NCBI GenBank assembly: GCA_020633655.1 | Contig: JACKDF010000001.1 | Span: forward strand, 372,001 to 436,000 | Length of the DNA stretch: 64,000 bases | Origin: Deferribacteres bacterium | GTDB taxonomy: Bacteria; Zhuqueibacterota; Zhuqueibacteria; Zhuqueibacterales; Geothermadaptataceae | Reading direction: 5' to 3' | Shown: positions 7,804 to 14,970 of the stretch, piece by piece | How positions within the stretch are numbered: position 1 is the first letter of the stretch | How the letters are laid out: each line of letters begins with the position of its first letter | Translations under genes and position numbers: made by a program | Notes under the pieces: model-generated | Database searches by the model: none | Seen by the model: the letters and a program-made list of their open reading frames with translations, nothing else | Told to the model about the DNA's origin: nothing

Positions 7804-9660
7804 CTATTTTTCAATCGGCAAGCGAATGGTGAATACCGTTCCTTTACCAACTTCACTTTCCACTGTTATCCGGCCATTATGGTTGTCGATTATGCCCCAG
7901 ATTACCGCCAGGCCAAGACCGGTGCCTTTTTGGCCTTTTGTGGTGTAAAAGGGTTCGAATATTTTCCCAAGATTTTCCTGGGGAATGCCGCAGCCCTCAT
8001 CGGCCACGGTGATTTCGGCATATTCTTTTTGTCCTTCTTTTTCGACGGCTTCCCAGTACTGCCATTCACCACCTTTCATCGCACAGCCTTCAAAACGCCC
8101 TTTGTCCTGCACCTCAAAAGTATAAATTGGTCCACCACAACTAGGGCATTTTTTATTTTTATCCAGCAAAGATGTATTGCAAGTTGGGCATGAAATCTCA
8201 ACTTTCACTTTATCGCGAATTTTAATTCCATAGATGGTGCGGTTTTTTCCATAGACAGGGTCAAGATTGATATAACCTTCACGGCCATCGGCTTTTGCTT
8301 GCACACGAATCGATGGCATACCTTTAATTTTTATACTTGGGTCCATTAAATCATGGCCTTTGGGGCAGAATGCATTTTTAATTCGAGTAATGCCCCAAGG
8401 TGCAAGACTTATGAGCTTGGTCGTAACAGTGATTGTGCTGCCGCTTTTATCGCTTGCGTGTATCGCGTTCACGATGAGATTAATAATCACCTGCTGCATT
8501 TGATTCGCGTCAACGACGATATCGGGGAGTGCGGTGTCCAGTTCCTTTAGCAATTTGACATGATTTATACTGAGCTGATTTTCGATGACATCGCTTGCAC
8601 GATCAATCACATCGTTTAGACTTGCAGCGTTCTTTTTGGGTATGGATTGCCGCGCAAAATCCAGCAGTCCCTTAACGATTTCCCGGCTGCGTTTTGTTTC
8701 CCGTACGATAACCGCCAGGTCCTCCTGAAATTCAGGCTGGTTTTTGGTCCTTTTTAACAGGAAGCTCGAGTACGTTAAAATCCCTGTAAGTGGATTGTTG
8801 ATTTCGTGGGCAACGCCTGCTGCGAGCCGGCCCAGAGACGCCATTTTATCCGATTGAAAAAGCTGCATGCGGGCTTCGGCTAATTTCTTCGTCATGTTAT
8901 TGAACGAACGTGCCAACGTGCCCATTTCATCATTACTGTTCATCGCCAGGGTTGGATTGAGATTGCCGCTGGCCACACTTTTTGTCGCTTCGACAAGTTT
9001 ATGCACCGGCTTATCCACCCAAATGCGAACGAAATAGAGTAGCACGCTACTAATTGCAACGATAACGATGAGGGCGAACAGGAACATGCGGGTTTTTGCG
9101 TGGACGATGATGTGGTCAATCTGCGCCAGGCTCACCGTAACATCCAAAACGCCAAGCACGATTTGATCGGACTCGTGCGCATGACAATCAGCCTTGTAGC
9201 AGGATGGCTCGTTGTAAATAGGATTAATCATTCCCATCACTCGACCGGAATCCGATTCAAAAATACGACTGCGATCCGTAATTGCCAGCTTTTGTAACGG
9301 CTCATCCGATTCATGGCAGGTATAGCACGCCTCGGCATTTTTATCAACCATTATGCCAATGTGCACCGGATTCGATGAATAGATGATTTCGCCTTCCTTA
9401 TTGAATATCCTGACTTCCTGGATGCCGCTTTTATTGCCAATTGCGTTGATTATTTCATGAACATGTTCACGTTCATTAAGCAGCATACCAAATTTGGTAC
9501 TGCTGCGGATAGTTTCGCTCTGCTGGTAAGCGTGGCGTTCTGTTTCTGCGAGCAGAATGTCATTTTGTGTTTCGACATTCAAATAGGCAAAACTACCGAT
9601 GATGAGCGTGATGGAGATACCAACAGCGAAAATTAATTTGAAGACAATTTTATTAAACAT
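7804..9660 (-). CDS. Sensor histidine kinase with periplasmic c-type haem motifs and a zinc ribbon in the ATPase domain
   Basis: The 618-residue kinase has membrane helices at about 7-28 and 191-212 bounding a periplasmic domain. That domain contains CYTCH (C112, C115, H116) and a wider CX4CH motif (C154, C159, H160), both suited to covalent haem c. A HAMP linker (about 213-265) leads to the phosphoacceptor helix with H285 (GVAHEINNP) and the N-box around N398. The G1 box DEGCGIP then appears only at about 554, because roughly 130 residues are inserted. This insert carries C432 and a zinc-ribbon pattern CPTC (491-494) and CPSC (505-508). The G2 box GTGLGLAV is intact. By inference, haem redox state or a bound gas is sensed outside, and a second metal site may tune ATP use inside. 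It is followed directly by two GcvH-type response regulators. Confidence 0.9.
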   Translation of the reverse strand: MFNKIVFKLIFAVGISITLIIGSFAYLNVETQNDILLAETERHAYQQSETIRSSTKFGMLLNEREHVHEIINAIGNKSGIQEVRIFNKEGEIIYSSNPVHIGIMVDKNAEACYTCHESDEPLQKLAITDRSRIFESDSGRVMGMINPIYNEPSCYKADCHAHESDQIVLGVLDVTVSLAQIDHIIVHAKTRMFLFALIVIVAISSVLLYFVRIWVDKPVHKLVEATKSVASGNLNPTLAMNSNDEMGTLARSFNNMTKKLAEARMQLFQSDKMASLGRLAAGVAHEINNPLTGILTYSSFLLKRTKNQPEFQEDLAVIVRETKRSREIVKGLLDFARQSIPKKNAASLNDVIDRASDVIENQLSINHVKLLKELDTALPDIVVDANQMQQVIINLIVNAIHASDKSGSTITVTTKLISLAPWGITRIKNAFCPKGHDLMDPSIKIKGMPSIRVQAKADGREGYINLDPVYGKNRTIYGIKIRDKVKVEISCPTCNTSLLDKNKKCPSCGGPIYTFEVQDKGRFEGCAMKGGEWQYWEAVEKEGQKEYAEITVADEGCGIPQENLGKIFEPFYTTKGQKGTGLGLAVIWGIIDNHNGRITVESEVGKGTVFTIRLPIEK

Positions 9661-9701
9661 GGGTTAATCTTTAGGTTATCTTTATTCGTCCCGCTATTCG
9701 C

Positions 9702-9749
9702 CCTGGATTGAAACCAGGCGTGTCATTCGGACAGGCCGGCATGACACGC
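9702..9749. promoter_or_regulatory. Adjacent hairpins between the cytochrome and sensor kinase genes
   Basis: On the plus strand GCGTGTCAT (9718-9726) pairs with ATGACACGC (9741-9749). A smaller stem, CCTGG (9702-9706) with CCAGG (9714-9718), sits beside it. They occupy the 130-base gap between the 13-haem cytochrome and the kinase on the minus strand. No T-run follows, so I read them as a processing or attenuation site that could lower kinase expression relative to the structural genes. Confidence 0.45.
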
Positions 9750-9790
9750 TCAGGATCGATCCACTATAAGCGAAGTAAATAAAATTCAGT

Positions 9791-10906
9791 TTATTTTACC
9801 AATTCTCCCGGGACTCGTTCTGGCCAGGTTATCTCATCGTGGCACTCAGAACATGCGGGTTTTTGGTCAAATTTTCTTTGAAGGTGACAGTCTGCGCAGT
9901 CGTTCTCTTCGTGATTTTCGTCAAATACCACACCTGTCACTTTATGATCAAAACTACCCTGCTTCCAATTTTTATGACATGCAGTGCAGGTTTTGTTGAG
10001 TTTGGTAAAACGTGTACCGCTGTGGCAAGCAAGACACTCCAACTTCTCATGATAACGATTGAGCACCCAGCCGGTAATTTTATGGTTAAATGGTGGTTTC
10101 TCTTTTGTATCATGGCACTTCAGGCACGTCTTGTCATCCTCAGAATCGCAATCGTGGCAGCTTTGGCAGTTCTCATGCGGTTCTTTTTCGATGGCGACTT
10201 TGTTCTCGCTTTTGTCATGACAGCGGTCGCATGTTTCGTTTTTGTGGCAGTCGATACATTCCAACCCATATTGATTGTGGTGCGCATCGTGATGGAAGGT
10301 GACGATGGGATTATCCTCCTCCGTTTCATAAATCACTTTGGGAAGAATCGGTTCGGTAAGCTGGCTCATCTCGAGAATCAACGAAGTGGGCGGCAACGGT
10401 TCTTTGCCTTTTTCAACATGGCATTTTTCACAGTCCGTTTTGTGGCTCCACTGTTTATGGCAACCCAGACACTGCCCGTGATAGGCACCCTTCAATCCGA
10501 TGACTGCCAGATTTTCCCGTTCTGCCGCAGGCTCGTGGCAATCGATGCAGGGGAGGATATCACCAGGTGGATTGTTGTGATGGCAGGATGCGCAGCCCCC
10601 CGTGGAAAATGCCGACATTTCAGCGTGCAATTTGTGTTTGAAAATCGAAGCTTCATAGTACTGCATCAACGTATCGATTTTAACCAACGCTTCAACTTCA
10701 TCTGCTGGCCGCCGCAGCGTTAAACTTTCCCGTTTAAATTCGGGAAATAAAGTAAGGCACGGGCTTTTATAACTTGGATTTTGGCACGTATGGCACTCAT
10801 TGCAATCCAGTGGTGCTTTGGCGTGGTTTTTATAAATTTCCTTTTGTGCTTGAAGTGGTTGACCAACTATGCACAGCAGGAACAAAAATGCATATGTGGT
10901 TCTCAT
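9791..10906 (-). CDS. Periplasmic 13-haem cytochrome c (cytochrome c3-like repeats)
   Basis: A 371-residue secreted protein with a signal peptide (cleavage near residue 20, after QPLQA). I count thirteen CXXCH haem-binding motifs: CNECH, CASCH, CIDCH, CLGCH, CEKCH, CIDCH, CDRCH, CQSCH, CLKCH, CLACH, CTACH, CADCH and CSECH. Many spare histidines could serve as distal ligands, as in bis-histidine cytochrome c3 families. It overlaps the HybB-like gene by four bases (ATGA), so it should be the electron-exchanging periplasmic subunit of the same complex. Comparable sets (multihaem cytochrome, ferredoxin, NrfD protein) are the Hmc, Nhc and Ohc complexes of sulfate reducers and Cbc4 of Geobacter. 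They link the quinone pool to periplasmic cytochromes. The direction of electron flow cannot be read from sequence. Confidence 0.93.
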   Translation of the reverse strand: MRTTYAFLFLLCIVGQPLQAQKEIYKNHAKAPLDCNECHTCQNPSYKSPCLTLFPEFKRESLTLRRPADEVEALVKIDTLMQYYEASIFKHKLHAEMSAFSTGGCASCHHNNPPGDILPCIDCHEPAAERENLAVIGLKGAYHGQCLGCHKQWSHKTDCEKCHVEKGKEPLPPTSLILEMSQLTEPILPKVIYETEEDNPIVTFHHDAHHNQYGLECIDCHKNETCDRCHDKSENKVAIEKEPHENCQSCHDCDSEDDKTCLKCHDTKEKPPFNHKITGWVLNRYHEKLECLACHSGTRFTKLNKTCTACHKNWKQGSFDHKVTGVVFDENHEENDCADCHLQRKFDQKPACSECHDEITWPERVPGELVK

Positions 10907-12147
10907 CGGACAACCCCCTTCAGTTTTATTTTCATACCGCTTGTTGGTAATTTCACTGGTTGACTTATCACTGGAAAAATAATGACAAGCAACCGGTAAA
11001 GCAAAATTTCGAGGGCAATAACACCCACGGTTACAGAAATTTCTCCATACGATGGCCAGTATGGTTTGACCGAATAAAGCGGTGTATATGCAACAACAAA
11101 GTTATCAAATCGATTGAGCAGAACGCCGAATATCACCAGTATGGAGGCTATGAAAAGCCAAAACGGTGATTTAAGCACTTTGTCGTAGAGAAACATACGC
11201 AAAGGAATGACCACCCCAACGACGATTTCAATCAACCACATTACTGTGGGGAGGGAGAATTCATTTAAATAGACATAGGTTTCGCGTACAGCCATATCAC
11301 CCAGTTTAAATGCCAGGTAAACAGCCAGCAACGGACCAACGAATCTGCCGAGTTTGGAAAGAACATTCATTTCCGGTTTCAGCCCAAAGGAGCGCGAAGA
11401 AATGAGTGATTCCATGATCACCATTGGAAAACCTACGGCAAAGGCGGAAAGCAGATACATGAGCGGTGCAATCGGTGACTGCCAGAGGGGATGAATTTTT
11501 GTGCCGGCAATCATCATCAGTGTTCCGATGGATGATTGGTGCAGGCAGGAAAGCACAACTCCGAGAATAATAAAGAAGAATAATGCTTTGTCCATTATTC
11601 GGTCAATAAATCGCAGCACTGCATCCACAGGTTTATTCAAGAATGCAAGGATGCCTTTGAGTTTGACTCTGCCGATAAAGCGTTGGGCTACGACGGGCAG
11701 AAATTCAATATATAAAACCGTCAGATAGGCCATCACACAAATACCAACCTCAAAAAGGACGGAATTTCCATTCCACATATAAAGCGGGTGGTAAATGAAA
11801 TAATAGCGGCCCAAATCGAAAGCAACACCTATGGCTACAAAGGTATAGCCAAGCATCGCCGTCAGTAGCGCGGGCCTCGCAATATCGTGAAAGTCTTCCT
11901 TGTTGAAAATATAAACCAGCGCAGCCGTTGTGAACCCTCCTGCAGCCAGGGCAACTCCCGCGGCGACATCAATTCCTATCCAAATTCCCCAGGGATACTG
12001 ATTATTTAGATTTGTGACAGCACCAAGTCCGTAAACGAACCGAATGAATCCGAAAACCAACCCATGTACGACAAGAAAAGCCAGAAATAGAGTAATCGGA
12101 GTAAAGAAATTCCTTTTTATAGGCATTGCCTTTGCTAATGAACTCAT
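10903..12147 (-). CDS. HybB/NrfD-type quinone-interacting membrane subunit
   Basis: A 414-residue integral membrane protein with about ten hydrophobic helices, the usual size for HybB-like members of the NrfD/PsrC family. The N-terminal stretch (GLGAVTNLNNQYPWGIWIGI and DVAAGVALAAGGF) is characteristic of HybB. These subunits bind and oxidise or reduce menaquinone in the inner membrane and pass electrons to a ferredoxin subunit with four iron-sulfur clusters. The gene starts one base after the HybA-like gene ends, with a GGAG site inside that gene's tail, and overlaps the cytochrome gene by four bases. The three are therefore one tightly coupled operon. It is shown as hybB-like, not hybB, because no hydrogenase subunits are present here. 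Confidence 0.93.
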   Translation of the reverse strand: MSSLAKAMPIKRNFFTPITLFLAFLVVHGLVFGFIRFVYGLGAVTNLNNQYPWGIWIGIDVAAGVALAAGGFTTAALVYIFNKEDFHDIARPALLTAMLGYTFVAIGVAFDLGRYYFIYHPLYMWNGNSVLFEVGICVMAYLTVLYIEFLPVVAQRFIGRVKLKGILAFLNKPVDAVLRFIDRIMDKALFFFIILGVVLSCLHQSSIGTLMMIAGTKIHPLWQSPIAPLMYLLSAFAVGFPMVIMESLISSRSFGLKPEMNVLSKLGRFVGPLLAVYLAFKLGDMAVRETYVYLNEFSLPTVMWLIEIVVGVVIPLRMFLYDKVLKSPFWLFIASILVIFGVLLNRFDNFVVAYTPLYSVKPYWPSYGEISVTVGVIALEILLYRLLVIIFPVISQPVKLPTSGMKIKLKGVVR

Positions 12148-12148
12148 T

Positions 12149-13042
12149 TTATTCTCCTGTCTCTTCTTTGTTCTTGCTCAACCACATAATGCCGCCAAGA
12201 ATAGCGAACAGTGAGATCGGGGGAATAAAATATTTAAATATCCCATGCTGAAGTGATTCAGAGGCACCAGGTGCTGGTGCACTACCGTGAGCTGGAAGTG
12301 CAAGGTCTTTGAAGTCTTTTCCAGCAAGGTATAACCAGGATGTTCCCCCGACTTCTGTTTCACCATAAATATGGTTCACATATTTTTCCGGGTTTTGTTC
12401 GATCCGTTTCCGCGCAAGTTTGACTAACTCGTATCGTTTGCCATAGGTAAGCACTTCCATAGGGCAAATTTCGACGCACGCTGGAATGCCACCCTGGCTT
12501 GTACGGCTGAAACAGAAATCGCATTTCATCAGGCGCGGTTGTATCGCTTTTTGGTACTCAAACGCTGGAATTTGGAACGGACACGCAACCATGCAGTAAC
12601 GGCAACCAATGCATTTATCTGTATCCCAAATAACTGCGCCGTTTTGCTGTTTTGTAATCGCGCCAACAATGCAGGCTGAAGCACAGGCAGGATGATCGCA
12701 GTGCATACATTGCACCTTGACGTTGATTGCCTCTGCAGCAGGCTCGCCATTTTTAAATTCATTCACAACAGTGAGGCTATCTACTTCCGGCCGACGGAGT
12801 GTATCAAATACGGATCGATCATCATAATCCAGCATCTGTCCGGCATCGATATCATGGGCCTCACGGCAGGCGAATTCACAACGCCTGCAGCCGATACAGC
12901 GAGTTGTATCCACAAGCACGCCCATTCTATCGTCTGACAATATATTTTTGGATTCTGCTGCCGCCATCGTGGGCTTTGCGCCTGCGATGCTGGCACCAAT
13001 AACTCCGGCCGTCTTAAAAAAATTACGTCGGGATTGATTCAT
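12149..13042 (-). CDS. HybA-like periplasmic ferredoxin with four [4Fe-4S] clusters, Tat-exported
   Basis: The 297-residue product opens with a Tat signal (SRRNFFKTAG and a hydrophobic stretch). It carries four cysteine groups typical of HybA/DmsB/NrfC proteins: CIGCRRCEFAC, CMHCDHPACASAC, CIGCRYCMVAC, and CDFC with CVEIC. A single C-terminal membrane helix (YFIPPISLFAILGGIMWL) anchors it, as in HybA. It should relay electrons between the HybB-like quinone subunit and the 13-haem cytochrome on the outer face of the inner membrane. Its ATG follows the NifX-like stop codon directly (TAAATG), and it is the second gene of the sigma-54 operon. Confidence 0.94.
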   Translation of the reverse strand: MNQSRRNFFKTAGVIGASIAGAKPTMAAAESKNILSDDRMGVLVDTTRCIGCRRCEFACREAHDIDAGQMLDYDDRSVFDTLRRPEVDSLTVVNEFKNGEPAAEAINVKVQCMHCDHPACASACIVGAITKQQNGAVIWDTDKCIGCRYCMVACPFQIPAFEYQKAIQPRLMKCDFCFSRTSQGGIPACVEICPMEVLTYGKRYELVKLARKRIEQNPEKYVNHIYGETEVGGTSWLYLAGKDFKDLALPAHGSAPAPGASESLQHGIFKYFIPPISLFAILGGIMWLSKNKEETGE

Positions 13043-13393
13043 TTAACCTTTCTCCTTTTTTAAATCCCCCGGCATTGAAAACAATGCTTTAATATCTTTT
13101 CCATCACAAAACGCTTTTAAAACTGTCTCGGCATCGCCACATACATAGGCAAAAGTTTGTATATTCTTACTGCGAATACTATCGAGTATTGGACGCGTGA
13201 TACCTCCGCAAATGAATACTTCTACCCCCAATTTTTCCAGCAAATCGATGCGTTGAAAAACAGACAGACTTTCCAGACTCATTTTTTCTTTTTTACTGAG
13301 CTTCCTGCCGTTTATTTCCGCTATCAGAATGTGCGTTGTGGTATCGAATACGGGAGAAATACGTTTTTCCCATACGGGAATTGCAACTTTCAT
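13043..13393 (-). CDS. NifX/NifB-type dinitrogenase iron-molybdenum cofactor-binding domain protein
   Basis: A small soluble protein of 116 residues starting MKVAIPVWEKRISPVFDTT, with VEVFICGGITRPILDSI near the middle. This is the pattern of the NifX/NafY-like domain that binds iron-sulfur or molybdenum-iron cofactors. I place the start at 13393, after a GGAGG site. An earlier in-frame ATG at 13441 would lie upstream of the sigma-54 promoter at 13416-13430 and could not be on that transcript. No nitrogenase genes are present, so the domain probably serves the electron-transfer complex, for example by carrying a cluster during assembly or sensing iron-sulfur status. That role is inference. It is the first gene of the operon. 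Confidence 0.85.
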   Translation of the reverse strand: MKVAIPVWEKRISPVFDTTTHILIAEINGRKLSKKEKMSLESLSVFQRIDLLEKLGVEVFICGGITRPILDSIRSKNIQTFAYVCGDAETVLKAFCDGKDIKALFSMPGDLKKEKG

Positions 13394-13415
13394 AGCAGCC
13401 TCCGCATCACAAAAA

Positions 13416-13430
13416 GCAAGCTTGGTGCCA
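13416..13430 (-). promoter_or_regulatory. Sigma-54 (-24/-12) promoter of the electron-transfer operon
   Basis: On the minus strand the sequence reads TGGCACCAAGCTTGC, an exact fit to the consensus TGGCAC-N5-TTGC with the invariant GG and GC. It ends about 23 bases before the NifX-like start codon at 13393, leaving a short leader with the ribosome site. A sigma-54 activator gene lies immediately upstream on the same strand. Confidence 0.92.
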
Positions 13431-13507
13431 GGGAAAGTCACTAATTTTTAGTTTAAAAATTACAGTGGTTTATGAATTAATGAATCAATGAAGAAGTCAG
13501 AGTGGAG

Positions 13508-13525
13508 AGTAGTAAGATCGCTACT
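13508..13525. promoter_or_regulatory. Upstream activator site 1 (18-bp dyad)
   Basis: AGTAGTAAGATCGCTACT, with arms AGTAG and CTACT. Its centre is about 93 bases upstream of the centre of the sigma-54 promoter. It matches the second site at 15 of 18 positions, and the two centres are exactly 40 bases apart, about four helical turns. This is typical spacing for enhancer sites of sigma-54 activators. Confidence 0.8.
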
Positions 13526-13547
13526 GTGCAACCTGATAGAGTAGCAC

Positions 13548-13565
13548 AGTAGCAGAATCGCTACT
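13548..13565. promoter_or_regulatory. Upstream activator site 2 (18-bp dyad)
   Basis: AGTAGCAGAATCGCTACT, a dyad with 6-bp arms AGTAGC and GCTACT, about 133 bases upstream of the -24/-12 promoter. It ends one base before the activator gene's stop codon. A longer inverted repeat (GCTACTGTGC at 13520-13529 and GCACAGTAGC at 13544-13553) bridges the two sites, so alternative pairing is possible. Confidence 0.8.
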
Positions 13566-13566
13566 C

Positions 13567-14955
13567 TTATTGTGGACAGAAGGGGCTGGAAGATTTACTG
13601 CGGCCATCTCTCCCAGGCAATTTGATACCCAATTGCTTTATCTTGCGAAACAGTGTGGTTTTGTGTATGTGCAATTCGGCAGCTGCCGCCTGACGGTTCC
13701 AGTTATTGTGTTTCAGTGCTTTCATGATGGACTGTTTTTCGAGTTCTTTCAGAGGGAGTGATTCCACTGGCAGATGTTCGTCGTCTTTTGAAGGCTGCAA
13801 TTCCAACGGGAGATTTTGCGGCTCAAGAACTTTGTTACGACACAACACCAAAGCACGTTCGATTATATTTTCCAGTTCACGTACATTCCCCGGATAATTG
13901 TGACGCATAAGAATATCCAGTGCTCGTGGAGCAATACCTGTAATATTTTTACCCAGGATCCTGTTGTGTTTTGCAATAAAATGCTTCACAAGATGCGGGA
14001 TGTCTTCGCGACGATCGCGCAGAGGTGGAATAGTGATTTTGATAATATTAATGCGATAAAAAAGGTCCTGGCGAAATAAACCTTTTTCCACAAGCTCCTG
14101 CAGGTTTTTATTGGTCGCTGCAATAACACGCACATCGGCTACTACCGATTCCGTGCTGCCGAGAGGTTCGTACGTTTTGTCCTGCAAAAATCGCAGAAGG
14201 CGAACCTGAAAAGCCGGGGATATATCGCCAATTTCATCCAGCAGAATTGTTCCCCCTTCGGCTTGAGCGATGCGGCCTTTTTTATCTCTTTTTGCGTCGG
14301 TAAATGCGCCGGCCTTGTAGCCAAATAATTCGGACTCTAACAAGGTATCCGGTAAAGCACCACAATTAACAGCAACCAGCTTGTGCTTTTTTCTCTTGCT
14401 CAGATCATGAATAACCCGGGCGAACAGTTCTTTGCCGGTACCACTTTCGCCTTCCACGAGCACGATGCTGCCGCTTTCTGCGATTTGCGGTAAAATATCG
14501 AAAATGAGTTGCATCTCACGGTTTTTACTGATGATGTCGGCGAAGCTATAATTCCCCTCAATTTCCTTGCGCAACTTATCAACCAGAGTGAGATCGCGAA
14601 AAATCTCAATACCGCCGATAATCTTGCCATTTTCCGTGCGCAGCATGGCGGTTGAGATACTGATAGGAATCTGTTCCCCGCTCGCATCGATAATGTAGAC
14701 CATTTTTTCAGAAATGGGTTCGCCGGTCTGCATTGTTTTGCACAACGCACACTCGGTTTCACAGATATTGGAGCGAAAAACGTTGTAACAAAGCTGCCCA
14801 ATTGCTTCCTCACGAGGGATACCGGTAATGCGTTCTGCGGCTGTGTTAAAAGTGGTAATTTTTTGTGTAGCGTCTATTGTAAAAACACCTTCGTTGATGT
14901 TATCCAATATAATTTTGCTGTAATGATCGAAATTTTTATGAGGATTGCTAGGCAT
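13567..14955 (-). CDS. PAS-containing sigma-54-dependent transcription activator
   Basis: A 462-residue bacterial enhancer-binding protein. The N-terminal PAS domain (about 13-125) holds a cysteine group C56, C65, C69 and C72 that could bind an iron-sulfur cluster or zinc, or respond to redox state. The AAA+ domain (about 135-370) has Walker A GESGTGKE (169-176), Walker B TILLDEIGD and the sigma-54 contact loop. That loop reads GAFTDA (216-221) instead of the usual GAFTGA. A Fis-type helix-turn-helix lies near 415-445 (NNWNRQAAAAELHIHKTTLFRKI). Two dyads and a sigma-54 promoter follow directly downstream, so the electron-transfer operon is its obvious target. I see no clear ribosome site before its ATG, so the exact start is less certain. 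Confidence 0.93.
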   Translation of the reverse strand: MPSNPHKNFDHYSKIILDNINEGVFTIDATQKITTFNTAAERITGIPREEAIGQLCYNVFRSNICETECALCKTMQTGEPISEKMVYIIDASGEQIPISISTAMLRTENGKIIGGIEIFRDLTLVDKLRKEIEGNYSFADIISKNREMQLIFDILPQIAESGSIVLVEGESGTGKELFARVIHDLSKRKKHKLVAVNCGALPDTLLESELFGYKAGAFTDAKRDKKGRIAQAEGGTILLDEIGDISPAFQVRLLRFLQDKTYEPLGSTESVVADVRVIAATNKNLQELVEKGLFRQDLFYRINIIKITIPPLRDRREDIPHLVKHFIAKHNRILGKNITGIAPRALDILMRHNYPGNVRELENIIERALVLCRNKVLEPQNLPLELQPSKDDEHLPVESLPLKELEKQSIMKALKHNNWNRQAAAAELHIHKTTLFRKIKQLGIKLPGRDGRSKSSSPFCPQ

Positions 14956-14970
14956 CTATTTTTTTATATT

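Noticed and set aside
10903..13042. Naming the HybA/HybB-like genes as a hydrogenase
   Set aside because: No hydrogenase large or small subunit or maturation gene is present. The partner is a multihaem cytochrome instead.
13043..13441. The longer 132-residue start for the NifX-like gene
   Set aside because: That start lies upstream of the sigma-54 promoter and lacks a ribosome site. The start at 13393 has GGAGG and matches the family N-terminus.
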